NCBI RefSeq assembly: GCF_965363235.1 | Contig: NC_134839.1 | Span: forward strand, 97,793,743 to 97,857,742 | Direction: 5' to 3' | DNA from: Mytilus galloprovincialis | Lineage: Eukaryota; Mollusca; Bivalvia; Mytilida; Mytilidae | Length of the DNA: 64,000 nucleotides | In this document: positions 24,740 to 57,100 of the stretch, one piece after another | How the letters are laid out: each line of letters opens with the position of its first letter | Position numbering within the stretch: the stretch's first letter is position 1 | Made by a program: the position numbers and the translations under genes | The notes under the pieces: generated by a model | What the model was told of the DNA's origin: nothing | Seen by the model: only the letters and a program-made list of their open reading frames with translations | Databases searched by the model: none

Positions 24740-25240
24740 ACTAGGCAGTATATTAGAAGTTAACAGGATCTGGGTTGCCCACTAAATAAGATTGGTACCG
24801 TTTCGCAGGGACTTTCTATACTGTAGTATAGACTGTCCCTGCGTTTCGTAACTTTATTAAAAATGCCTAATTTCCTGAGTTAAAAAATATACAAAAAAAA
24901 TATCAATATAATAACACAACTTTAACATGTGTTCAATCTTTCTATGAAGTTTCAGGGATCTGGGTTTTTAAACTGTAGGAGTTGATTTCATAAAATTTGT
25001 ACCATGTTTTAGGAAATTTAGCGGAAAAAATATTTAGTTCTTATTCAGGAAAAAAGGGCAATTTTTGAAACAATTCCAGGTAGTTTCAATGTAAGAGCAA
25101 TAATTTTGGGAAGTTTCAGAGATCTGGGTTGCAAACTGTAGAGTGTTTTGCAACTTTTTCCCAAACGACACCATATACTCCAGTTTTGGACTTCGTCCAA
25201 CAATGCCAAATAACATCATTCATATCATTAATTCCCAGTT
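24740..25240. repeat. 165-bp tandem units with a near-perfect 38-nt hairpin
   Basis: The phrase AGATCTGGGTTGCAAACTGT and variants (GGATCTGGGTT...) recur near 24767, 24957 and 25121. At 24805-24842 GCAGGGAC pairs with GTCCCTGC and TCTATACT with AGTATAGA, leaving only two-base bulges and a tiny loop. CGTTTCG flanks both sides. The layout resembles the hairpin-ended tandem-core elements. Confidence 0.55.
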
Positions 25241-25599
25241 ACTAATATAAGGAGTACACCGACTATTGCAACAATGATGACGTATTACGACATGGAAAAA
25301 AAGTGATGTTTAGGTCTATCAAAATGTATAAATACATATCAACGATTTTAGCTTTGGCTGTAAAACTCATCTTTCAACTTGGTATTCATTTATCCGACAT
25401 TTTAACAAAATCTTGAATTGTTTTTCTACACGGTAATTTTCTCAATCATAGCCATGATAGCGTAAATAATTAGATAAAATGGATCATCAATTGTTCTGTT
25501 TACCTGACCATTTCCCCTATTCGATTAAATTCCGCACAAGAACACAAAAATAATTGAAAAAAACTAGTATCTCAATTGTTTGTAAAACAATTGAAAGGT

Positions 25600-26110
25600 C
25601 TTTCCTGTAAATGTGGTGTTTTTTCTGTAATGTACTCTTTACGACCTTTCATTTGATATACGACAAGGATACCATCTGAAAGTTTTCACTTTTTACACTT
25701 AATGACTCCATCCACCTAAATTTTCTGAGTTCCAAAGTATGATATTTGTAATGTTGACTTGATTACCGTTCATTTGATATGCGACAACACCATATTCTAG
25801 AAAGTTTGATTTCTTGCACTTAATAACCCCATCCATCTCATTTTTGGAGGTCAGGAATTTGATATTTCAAATGTACACATCATGACCTTTCATTTGATAT
25901 ACAACCTTACCTTAGAAGACAATTTATTTTTTGTACTCAATGACCCCCCCCCCCCCCCCCAAAAAAAAAAAAAAAACCATTTTTTGGGCACGCCACTTTG
26001 ATATTTGGAATGTACGCTTTATAGACTTTCATTTGATATGCGGCAACCTAATTATCTGAAAAGTTTGATTTTTTGCACTAAATGACCCCAACCTGCCCAC
26101 TGGGATGAAA
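25600..26110. repeat. Tandem units marked CTTTCATTTGATATACGAC
   Basis: The marker, or close variants, recurs near 25645, 25770, 25892 and 26027, so the unit is about 125-135 bp with four diverged copies. A mononucleotide tract (C15 then A14-15) lies at about 25945-25975. Confidence 0.7.
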
Positions 26111-26334
26111 AGGGGGTTTAAATGTTTCATTTTAGAGTAGAGATTTTTTGGTGTTTTTTTCCATGGAATGTTTTTGGTATATGGTCAAACATATAACTAT
26201 GTTTTCTTTAATTTCTAAAACATTTTTTAAAAGTGGTAACCTGTTGTTGATTCAGAAATACATGCCTCCGCTCGCAAAATTTCGAACTGCAATTTCTCTA
26301 AAACGACAGCAGATATCTCAGATCTGTTAAGTGA

Positions 26335-26930
26335 TAAATGATCTGCAGTTGAAGGACAACATTGTGGAAAAAACAGATGCTCTGCAGGGCGCAGCTTTAT
26401 ACGACCGCAGAGGTTGAACCCTGAACGATTGGGGCAAGTATGGACACAACATTCAAGCTGGATTCAGCTCTAAATTTGGATTGTGATTAAATAGTTGACA
26501 CAGCATAGGTTTTTGATACAGAATGAATGTGGTCTAATAAACTTAAAATTTGTTTTTTGCCTTTGAGCAATTCACTATGCTGTTGAATATTAATCCTCTC
26601 AAAAAAATGTTTGAAGAAATTTCCTTTTTATTTATGAAATCTGAAACGAGAAAAATTGACCCCCCCCCCCCAATTTTTTTTCCACATCCCCTTTCCCTTA
26701 TTACAAAACTGATCTCACTTCAAATTACTAATGGAGTATGCAACAATAACTATTCATTTAAATACATCATAAAATATCAAAATGTAAATGAGTGCTTGTT
26801 ATGACTGAATGGTAAAGATTGTTTCAATTTATCAGTTGGTAGTAAAAGTGAATATACATTGTATATTGTATAAAACAATGATTTAAGTTGATTCAACTAC
26901 TATTCTGGACAAAGAAAGATAACTCCAATT
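26335..26930 (+). repeat. Dispersed repeat containing CTGCAGGGCGCAGCTTTATA
   Basis: Contains GCAGGGCGCAGCTTTATACG, ACCGCAGAGGTTGAACCC and GGTCTAATAAACTT, which I recall as frequent in mussel DNA (recall only). It leads into the palindromic array at 26934, and the two may form one composite element ending near 27870. Confidence 0.45.
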
Positions 26931-26933
26931 GAA

Positions 26934-27150
26934 AATTTCTTGCTATTGCACAATATTGTGCAATTAGATATTTCTTGCTATTGTGCAATACTGTGCAATT
27001 GAAAATACTTGCTATTGCACAATACTGTGCAATTGAAGATTTCTTGCTATTGCACAATACTGTGCAATTGTAAATTTTTTGCAATTGAAGATTTCTTGCT
27101 ATTGCTGAATACTGTGCAATTGAAAATTTCTTGCTATTGCACAATACTTA
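26934..27150. repeat. Tandem array of short palindromes
   Basis: About six units of about 36 bp. Most contain ATTGCACA-ATAC-TGTGCAAT, an 8-bp perfect stem with a 4-nt loop, joined by TGAAAATTTCTTGCT. The ORFs on both strands here are by-products of the array. Confidence 0.85.
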
Positions 27151-27159
27151 ATATAATAA

Positions 27160-27875
27160 TTTTGGATCCTGATTTGGACCAACTTGAAAACTGGGCCCAT
27201 AATCTACAATCTAAGTACATGTTTAGATTCAGCAGATTTCATAGATTTATATAAATGAATACTTAAGTTATTGTGCAAAAACTAAGAAAAATGCTTATTT
27301 GGGACCTGTTTTTTGCCCCCAATCCCTCAACTGTTGGGACTAAAACTCCAAAAATTAATCCCAACCTTCCTTTTGTGGTCATAGACCATATGTTAAAATT
27401 TCAGATTTCTGTTTACTTATACTAAAGTTCTTGTGCGAAGACCAAGAAAAATGCTTATTTGGGCCCTTTTTGGCCCCAAATTCCTAAATTGTTGGGACCA
27501 AAACACCCAAAATCAATCCCAACCTTCCTTTTATGGTCATAAACCTTTTGTTTAAATTTCATAGATTTCTATTTACTTTTACTAAAGTTAGAGTGTAAAA
27601 ACCAAATGTCTTCGGACAACTACGACGCCAACGTGATAACAATATACAACCAAAAAATTTTGCATTTTTTTTTCATTTCTCAAGGGCCAAAATCTAGAAC
27701 AATAAGAGAGACGCTACCAAAATTCAAACTTAAACAATCTGTGTTTTGTGGTTATAATCATTGTGTACAAGTTTCATAATATTTGGTTTAGGCAAACTCG
27801 TTGGAGAACGGGAACCAATTTTGGGACGTACAGACGGACAAAGGGTAAAACTTGTCCCCTCCGATACGTCAATGA
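27160..27875 (+). repeat. Element with 160-bp tandem cores
   Basis: Units marked AAGAAAAATGCTTATTTGGG at 27284 and 27444 give a 160-bp period. CCCAACCTTCCTTTTGTGGT and GTTTAAATTTCATAGATTTC recur. The end region (AACAATAAGAGAGACGC ... GACGTACAGACGGACAAAGG) is related to 30700-30950. The pattern of 160-bp cores followed by a GACGGAC tract is reminiscent of bivalve Helitron-like elements. Confidence 0.6.
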
Positions 27876-27974
27876 TTTTTTTTTTATCAATTATTAATGA
27901 AAGTGAAATAATACAACACTATTAGCAGCCAGTATGGTTCAAATGTAAAAATAAAACAAAAAACATTGGGTTTG

Positions 27975-28230
27975 CAATAATATGAGCAACATGATGGGTT
28001 CCCCATGTGAACAGGATCTGATTACCCTTTCCGGAGCACCCAAGATCACCAGTGTTTTTGGTGGGGTTCGTGTTGCCTAGTCCTTAGTTTTCCATGTAGT
28101 GTCTTGTGTACTATTATCTCAGTTTAATTTTTTCTATTTTAGCCATGGCAATGTCAGTTTATTTACCATCTACGAGTTTGAGTCCCTTTGGTATTTTTTG
28201 CCCTTTTGCATGGATCACATATATCTATCC
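27975..28230 (+). repeat. Second sense copy of the gagcaacacg-type repeat
   Basis: GAGCAACATGATGGGTTCCC, then ACAGGATCTGATTACCC, GGAGCACCCAAGATCACC and TTTTTGGTGGGGTTCGTG match the block at 1405-1520 in order and strand. This copy lacks the 26-bp array. Confidence 0.65.
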
Positions 28231-28460
28231 TATTATTCATCACAAGTATTTATTTAACATGACAAAAAATTCAATTCTTCCCTAGCAATCACTAAACCAT
28301 GCAAATGAGGTCAAGGACTATGGACATATCATAGACGGAAATTTCCCCAACATCAGGTATCTGCATACAAAGACATGAAACATCTAGGTCTTTATTTTGA
28401 AATATAATGCTGGATACAAATAATTTCAGCTGGTGCTACCAGATTGTTATCCCTATGTCT
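28230..28460 (+). repeat. Stand-alone 3' fragment of the tandem-core element
   Basis: AAATGAGGTCAAGGACTATG, GACGGAAATTTCCCC, CATCTAGGTCTT and TTATCCCTATGTC follow the same order as 21640-21840. Confidence 0.5.
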
Positions 28461-28647
28461 CTCATTGTAAACACAATACTAAATACATTGTATCTAGCAG
28501 CTTAATGTTTAAACAAACTTTTGCTTCAGATTCTGTTAAAATGGTCTTCGATTTGAATAAAGAAAATAACCCAAAAGTATTACAGTTTGAATTTAGCCAA
28601 GCTAACATCTGAGCTTCAAATGAAGCTATTCTCCTGAATATAGTAAA

Positions 28648-30441
28648 CTAGAGGCTCTAAAGAGCCTGTGTCGCTCACCTTGGTCTATGTGAATATTAAA
28701 CAATGGACACATATGGATTCATGACAAAATTGTGTTTTGGTGATGGTGATGTGTTTGTAGATCTTACTTTACTAAACATTCTTGCTGCTTACAATTATCT
28801 CTATCTATAACAGTACTTTCTGTGGAAAATGTTATTGAAAATCTTCAAATTTTAAGAAAATTGTTAAAAATTGACTATGAAGGGCTATAACTCCTTAGGG
28901 GGTCAATTGACTATTTTGGTCATACTGACTTATTTTTAGTTCTTACTTTGCTGTACATTATTACTGGTTACAGTTTATCTCTATCTATAATAATATTCAA
29001 GATAATAACAAAAGAACAGCAAAATTTCCTCAAAATTACCAATTCAGGGGCAGCAACCTAACAACCGATTATCCGATTCATCTGAAAATTCCAGGGCAGA
29101 TAGATCGTGACCTGATCAACAATTTTATTTCCTGTCAGATTTGCTCTTAATGCTTTGGTTTTTGAGTTATAAGCCAAAAACTGCATTTTACCCCCATGTT
29201 CTATTTTTAGCCATGGCGGCCATCTTGGTTTGTTGGCCGAGTTACCGGACACATTTTTTTAACTAGATACACCAATGATGATTATGGGTAAGTTTGGTTA
29301 AATTTGGCCCAGTAGTTTCAGAGGAGAAGATTTTTCTAAAAGATTACTAAGATTTACGAAAAATGGTTAAAAATTGACTATAAAGGGCAATAACTCCTAA
29401 AGTGGTCAACTGACCATTTTGGTCATGTTGACTTATTTGTAGATCTTACTTTGCTGAACATTATTGCTGTTTACAGTTTATCTCTATCTATAATAATATT
29501 CAAGATAATAACCAAAAACAGCAAAATTTCCTTAAAATTACCATTTCAAGGGCAGCAACCCAACAACGGAATGTCCGATTCATCTGAAAATTTCAGGGCA
29601 GATAGATCTTGACCTGATGAACAATTTTACTACTTGTCAGATTTGCTCTAAATGCTTTGGTTTTTGAGTTATAAGCCAAAAACTGCATTTTACCCCTATG
29701 TACTATTTTTAGCCATGGCAGCCATCTTGGTTGGTTGGGCGGGTCACCGGACACATTTTTTAAACTAGATACCCCAATGATGATTATGGCCAAGTTTGGT
29801 TAAATTTGGCCCAGTAGTTTCAGAGGAGAAGATTTTTCTAAAAGATTACTAAGATTTACGAAAAATGGTTAAAAATTGACTATAAAGGGCAATAACTCCT
29901 AAAGTGGTCAACTGACCATTTTGGTCATGTTGACTTATTTGTAGATCTTACTTTGCTGAACATTATTGCTGTTTACAGTTTATCTCTATCTATAATAATA
30001 TTCAAGATAATAACCAAAAACAGCAAAATTTCCTTAAAATTACCATTTCAGGGGCAGCAACCCAACAACGAAATGTTCAATTCATCTGAAATTTTCAGGG
30101 CAGATAGATCTTGACCTGATGAACAATTTTACCCCATGTCAGTTTTGCTCTTAATTCTTTGGTTTTTGAGTTATAAGCCAAAAACTGCATTTTACCCCTA
30201 TGTTCTATTTTTAGCTGTGGTGGCCATCTTGGTTGGTTGACCGGGTCATCGGACACATTTTTTAAACTAGATACCCCAATGATGATTGTGGCCAAGTTTG
30301 GTTAAATTTGGCCCAGTAGTTTCAGAGGAGAAGATTTTTGTAAAAGTTAACGACGCCGGACGACAACAGACGACGGACGACGGACGCCGGACGCCAAGTG
30401 ATGAGAAAAGCTCACTTGGCCCTTCGGGACAGGTGAGCTAA
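28648..30441 (+). mobile_element. Helitron-like non-autonomous element, copy 2 (three 500-bp cores)
   Basis: Same ends as copy 1: the AGGCTCTAAAGAGCCT hairpin near 28652 and AGCTCACTTGGCCCTTCGGG then ACAGGTGAGCTA at the right. One stem base is changed (GGGAC instead of GGGCC). Core markers recur at about 500 bp. It lies between the two minus-strand genes. Confidence 0.85.
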
Positions 30442-30960
30442 AAATTAAATGTGGAATGTTGTCATGGTGACACAGATGATGCCCTGGCTTGCATACAACT
30501 TATAAAGGGAATTTCTCGCTACATTGAAGACCTGTTGGTGACCCTCTGCTGTTGTTGTTTTTTATTTGGTCGGGTTGTTGTCTCTTTGACACATTCCCCA
30601 TTTCCATTCTCAATTTTAATTGTAAACTGGCACTACCCTATTTAGTATTTGATTGAGTTTTGTGGTCATAAGCAGTGCAAAAGTTTCTTAACATTAGGTT
30701 GAGCAAACTCAAGTTAGAGAAAGGAAACCAAAATTACAGAATTTTCCATTTGTAAAGGGGTAAAACTCTAGAACGATAAAAATAACACCAAATTCAAACT
30801 TGATCTGTGTTGTGGTAATAAGCATTGTGTATTTGATTCATAACATTTGGTCAAGGAAAACTAAATTAAGAGAACAGAAACCAATTTCAGGACATGTACA
30901 TACAGACTGACAAGGGTAACACTTAATGTGCTCTCTACAATGACAGTGCATAAAAAGCAA
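30442..30960. repeat. Repeat fragments downstream of HSP60
   Basis: At 30505-30625 there is an antisense copy of the AATGTGTCAAAGAGACAAC repeat (GTTGTCTCTTTGACACATTC). From about 30700 to 30950 a sequence related to 27680-27870 follows (CTCTAGAACGATAAAAATAA, TGTGGTAATAAGCATTGTG). No gene was found. Confidence 0.5.
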
Positions 30961-31897
30961 ATGACTTCTTATAAAACTTTTATTAAATCTTTGTACAAAC
31001 ACTCAATAATATCACATTCACACATATCTAATATTCATTAACAAACATGATTATCACAAACTATCATCTATAAATGTCACAACTCATTTTAATAAACTAG
31101 TCTGAAAAGATTGTTTGGTAGGGGTATTAACATTGGAATGACATACAATTTATACATTTTACCCTAGCAAGGTAAAAATGAATTGTAAGGCAGCAAGTAT
31201 ATTATGTATTGTATTGTATATACAAATTTATCACTTTACATTGTTGAATACAGGGGTTTAAATGCAAGATATTTATGACGATTTGTAAAAATCTAAGGTT
31301 TAATTGATCAGAACATCATAATCATATCACTGACTAACATTCTAGGGTATACAGCACAATTAATGTAATCTTCACATATTAGAATCAGACTAGACACATA
31401 CATAAAAGGTTTATAAATGCACAAGAGAAAGAATGATATCAATACATAAATGAAATCTCATTCATACAAGTAAAAATTAGCTTCAGATAAATTCTAGACA
31501 TACATCATATAAACTATCAACTCAACTTAAAGTAATTTTGTTCATTTTGTTAAACGATTGAGTCCCTGTTTATACTTAAATAATAGTAGAATTTATCTGA
31601 GACTATCTTCAGGCACTCATTGATTCTTCTTCAGTCATTGGATGAATTCGCTTTTATACTGTTTGATTAAATTAATATATTAAATTCCTGATTTAATTGA
31701 CTGCAGATGAATAATTGACGCCCAGTCTGACTTAACAGCTGTGTTCAACACTCTTGTTTTTGTTGTAATAGTAGCCTCATTGGTCCTTTTGTCTCTGGCG
31801 ATTGACAGATTTGGATTTGGTCAATACAGTCAATAAGCACACACTTTCTGTGGCAATAAATACTATAGTCTATAACAAGATGTAAATGTTAGCCACA
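30955..31897 (-). other. Probable 3' UTR of HSP60
   Basis: AT-rich sequence directly after the HSP60 stop codon. On the minus strand an AATAAA lies at 30984-30979, which would place the poly(A) site near 30960 and give a 3' UTR of about 0.9 kb. There is no recognisable repeat inside, in contrast to the sequence just beyond it. Confidence 0.45.
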
Positions 31898-52533
<20,636 letters not shown>

Positions 52534-52537
52534 CTAT

Positions 52538-53900
52538 CTGTAATTGAGAAGTTGACCTTGACCTTAACCCTTGTTGCTTCAAATCAAATATGTATATTTC
52601 TTTTTCATCCACAAATGCATTATCAAATCAAGGTTGATATAAGGCTTATTTAAAGTGAACAAATGGCTCAAAAGATATCCAGAAAAATTATGCCCAAATT
52701 CCAGACTATCAATAGCTGCTATGATCTGGAGTTTTGACCCCAAAATTCATGACTATTGGACTATTCATCTTTTCATTTGGGGCGGAATTCAATCAAAAGT
52801 ATGGTATAAGTAGGACCTTAAATTCTAAAGGTTGAAATCAGATGACCAAAATGTATACCAAATTTCCAGCTACATGTACCAATAGCTGTAAATTGAGACC
52901 TTGACCTCTAATATTGAGTTATTCCTATTTCCTTGAACACCAATATCAACCCATCTTCACAGATTTATTTTATGGCTCAATTTCTTTTCTCATAATAAAA
53001 ACATTGATAACTGTAAAATTTCATAGGTAAAAACTCATGCACTGATCTTCATTGCTGAAAAGAAATCTGTAAGATACATGTTCATGTTGATTTTTATGCA
53101 ACTTATTGATTACTTATTAAGTAACTGCAAATGACGTCAAGGCCATAACAAGTCTTAACTGAAATGGGTGGGATGCACCCAAATACACCTTATCTTTTTA
53201 CTATGAACATTCCCGACGGTCAGTATTTAGAATGAATAGTAATCATTTTGTCTGATGAAATAACGTCTCCCTTTCCAGAACATGGTTCAAAGTTGATTGA
53301 CCATATAAACGTTATTAACACTGACTTTAGACTTGAGATGTAGCATGTATGCAATAATAGTAATTGAATGTAAGCTTAACGCAAAGCCGACCTACAGGAC
53401 AAACAGTAGACAAAGATGCATGCTTGGCGTTGTCGTTGACCCACGTGGTTGTAGTCGGACTTTTAAGTTGTTACGCAATTAAATTCAACCACTTGCTGCT
53501 TTTGATATAAATTTATATGCAATAATAAGGTTTACCTTAATTAAATATTCTGTTAGTGTGTAATGACTTTTCTGTGTATTTTAAATGCCTTGTCCTTCAA
53601 ATACTGCTCTGCTGGATCGCATGTATGCTGAGGCAGTGTGGCTGATGGTAACCGGAACTTGCAAATATATTTCTAGCATGCGTAAAGGATACAATGGGCC
53701 CTTCAGCAGGTATATTTGAATTTATTCTTCAACAAGTTAAGATAAATATGGTCATTACGAAAAAAAAAATAAAGGAAATAATGAACTGGCCACAAATTAA
53801 TTTCCAATATCCAACTTGATTTGTGTATGTTACCCTAAAGCCGTGAAAATGGTTGTTATTTAGCGTATTATCATAAACCTGCCGATTGCAGGGCACATAC
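52538..53900 (-). other. Probable 5' UTR intron of HSP60
   Basis: A likely acceptor (TTCTCAATTACAG) ends at 52538, 13 nt before the ATG. A likely donor (AGATATAAAG then GTATGTGCCC) starts at 53900. The intron contains two diverged units of about 190 bp (CCAAATTCCAGACTATCAAT versus CCAAATTTCCAGCTACATG). Confidence 0.45.
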
Positions 53901-53990
53901 CTTTATATCTCGGGACCTTTCAATCTTTTTCTAGGTTATATTTAATAAAACCAGAGAATGTCGATTAGAGAGTAACTGGCCCAACACGTG
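53901..53990 (-). other. Candidate untranslated first exon of HSP60
   Basis: Inferred only from the donor AAAG-GTATGT at 53901/53900. An untranslated first exon is also known for human HSPD1. The transcription start is not visible, so the outer boundary is a guess. Confidence 0.35.
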
Positions 53991-54134
53991 GTTCCGGTAT
54001 TCTGGAGAATTCTGTAGCCGGCACATTTACATCAGTTGACCTTGGTAGTTTTCTGTTGCGTAAACGGACGAAGCATTGTCAGTTAATAAAGATTTAACTG
54101 GACTAGTCATTTTAGTTGCAACTATCTAAATACA
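53902..54134. promoter_or_regulatory. Shared HSP60/HSP10 promoter with a heat-shock element
   Basis: The interval separates the candidate HSP60 first exon (minus) from the HSP10 ATG (plus). At 54000-54012 TTC-TG-GAG-AA-TTC matches three inverted nGAAn units of a heat-shock factor site with one mismatch (GAG for GAA). No strong TATA box was seen. Head-to-head HSPD1/HSPE1 pairing is conserved in animals, and one heat-inducible region would keep the two partners in step. Confidence 0.65.
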
Positions 54135-57100
54135 ATGGTAAGATCCGGTGTAGTCATTTGCAAAATGTTTTTTTAATGTTATTTAGAATTTATTGCAGTA
54201 TTGGGTGTGGGAGAAATCGTTTCACATGTCATTTTTATATATAATTCAGTATAATTTCTGTGTATATGTGTAGTACTGTATATACAAGACAGGTGTGACA
54301 TGTGAAGAGGACGAAGTCCGAAGAAGCTTATTAATGTTAACTTTTAAAGCACATACATTCAATAAAAAATAATGTGAATGATAACAATAAATTTGAATAA
54401 ATCACAATAATTGAATGTGTCATAGTCAATTAATATATATATAATAAGGATTTTTACCAAACTGGCAAACATTTGAAACAATCATTTTAAAGGAATTGTT
54501 TAATATTCTTATGCAGAAGTGATTTAACATAGGCGGATCCAGGCGTGCCCTGTAGGGCCCGGGCCCCCCCCCCTTTCGAGGGGAAAAATTTGGTTGATTA
54601 TATAGGGAATCACTGAAGCATGAATGGAGCGGACCACCCTTTAGGTCAGTCAGTGCCCCCCCCCCCCTTTAGGAAAAGTTCTGGATCTGCCACTGTTTAA
54701 ATATTGTCCTCACTTTCAGGGCCGCAGTGTCAGTGGTGAAAGTATCCCAGACTGACCACCACAAATTTAGCATACAAGTGTTGAAAGTGGCATTAGCCAT
54801 TAACCCTTTACTCCATGGATATTTTTTTTATAAATACTTGATTCGCATAGGATTTTTTTCAGTTAAAAAAATCATCAGGTTTAAAGTGTTAATGCATTGT
54901 GAAAACTAATATTTCATCAATGAAATTTAAGTCAAGATTTCAAGTTCTGATGACTCAGAGAAATACAAAACAATAATGTTAATGCATTGTGAAAACTAAT
55001 ATTTCATCAATGAAATTTAAGTCAGATATTCTCATGAATCTCCTTTTCATATTGGAGACATTTTTTTAGTCTGATGACGACATTTTGGAGACAGCGTTTC
55101 AACTGAGGTACTACACAGGCGTCAAAAGGCGTCATTATGGAGGAAAGGGTTAAATACCAATCAATGAATCAATATAACACTTTTACGTACAACTGATTGA
55201 TAGGTTATTTTCCCTATTCCTAATTTCAACCTAATAGATATAAGCAGTCATCAGAAAATTATCAAATTAAGAAACACTTATTTTGATGTTTGTACAAGGC
55301 ACAAAAACAACCTACAGGACAGATAAGCAAGACAGAAAGCAATGAATTAATAGTATTCCCAGTAACTGTAAAAGAGGGGCGAAAGACACAACATACAAAA
55401 CTAAGACTAAGCAAAACGTACCACAACTAAAACTGCTCCGGAAGGGTAAGCCGATCTACTCCACATGTGTCGTGTTTGTTATTAGCTCACGTGGCCCGAA
55501 GGGCCAAAGTGAGCTTATGCCATCACTTGGCGTCCGTCGTCGTCTGTCGTCGTAAACTATTTCAAGAATCTTCTCTGAAACTACTAGGCCAAATACTTCC
55601 AAACTTTAACTGAATGTTCCTTAGGGTATCTAGTTTATAAATTGTATCCGAAGTTTTGATCTATCAACAAACATGGTCGCCATTGCTAAAAATAGAACAT
55701 AGGGGTCAAATGCAGTTTTTGGCTTATACATGTAACTCAAAAACCGAAGCATTTAGAGCAATTCTGACAGGGGAAAAATTGATTATCAGGTCAAGATCTA
55801 TTTGCCCTGAAATTTTCAGATGAATCAGACAACCCGTTGTTGGGTTGCTGCCCCTGAATTGGAAATTTTAAGGAAATTTTGCTGTTTTTGGAAAGATTAG
55901 AACTTGTTCTAAATCTTTACTTAGGCACCAGCCTCCCTAACAACAGGACAGGTTAGCTACTGTTACTAAATGTATTCACACTGAAATATAGTTCCCTATG
56001 GTTCTGATGTATGTGCACATAATACACATATAAACTGAAAAAAACTGGGTATATTATTGGAGCAGTTCATTCAAGAATGTATATCATTAAGGTGTGTTGA
56101 TGTGCAGGCTTTTAAAAAACATTTTGATTAGGTAACTGGGTATTGATTCAACTAGTATGATTGACAACTGTCATTATCACTAAACAATCAGAGACGGTAA
56201 TTACAATGCCCCACCTCCTAAACTGCCAATCAAATTGACCACATTACCTATCAACCTCAGTCTTACATAATTATACAGACCACTCAATATAATTCTTAAT
56301 ACACAAGTATTTGACCTCATAATTGAATATACATTTGTGTATAATTGAATACACAAATGTATATATTAGATGTTTGATATTTATAAGGATGATAGATTTA
56401 TTTATTGCCAATTACTTTTGATCTACATTACATAAAGTGATTCTGTAAATTATATCTAAAAGATAAATGATTAATGGATTAACAAGATCTTAAAAAAAAT
56501 GAAATATGAATATAAATATGACTAAATAAAAGGTATTCAAGTAAGGCCTATAATTTACTTGATAAATTTCCAATAATCATCTGTAATTTTAAAATCAACA
56601 ATTAAATTAGTACACTTTTTTTTTTTATCAGGAATTGGCTTGAAACAGTTTAAAAATTTTAAAACTTTTAATTATAACAAACCATTGTTTATTAGTTTAG
56701 TTCCCATCAATCATTATGTCTATTTTAGTCATTTGAATTTTTATAAGAAGTGAATATATATTTTTGCAATCAAGAAAGAATCCACATTTCAATAAGAAAA
56801 GTTTTTTAATTGGTTTACGTTGAAAAAGTACATTTTCAATGCCCTGTGTTGAAAAATACTTTAAAAATTGACCAAAAGGCACTCTAAAACTTTTAATCTT
56901 CAATGCCCTATAACCTCTGTTTCAACTTACAAAATGCCCCATAACAACATTTTTCAATTTTTTTTGTTGACACTTTAAAGTTTTAAGCTGTTGGTCCAGA
57001 TTTATGTCTTACAAGGATAGTTGGTAACATTTACTAGAAGAATTTTTGATTTTTTTTTGTTTTTTTGAAACATGTTCAGAACCGGCAACATAATTTTGAT

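Noticed and set aside
26893-27254. ORFs on both strands over the palindromic array
   Set aside because: Mirror products of inverted tandem units.
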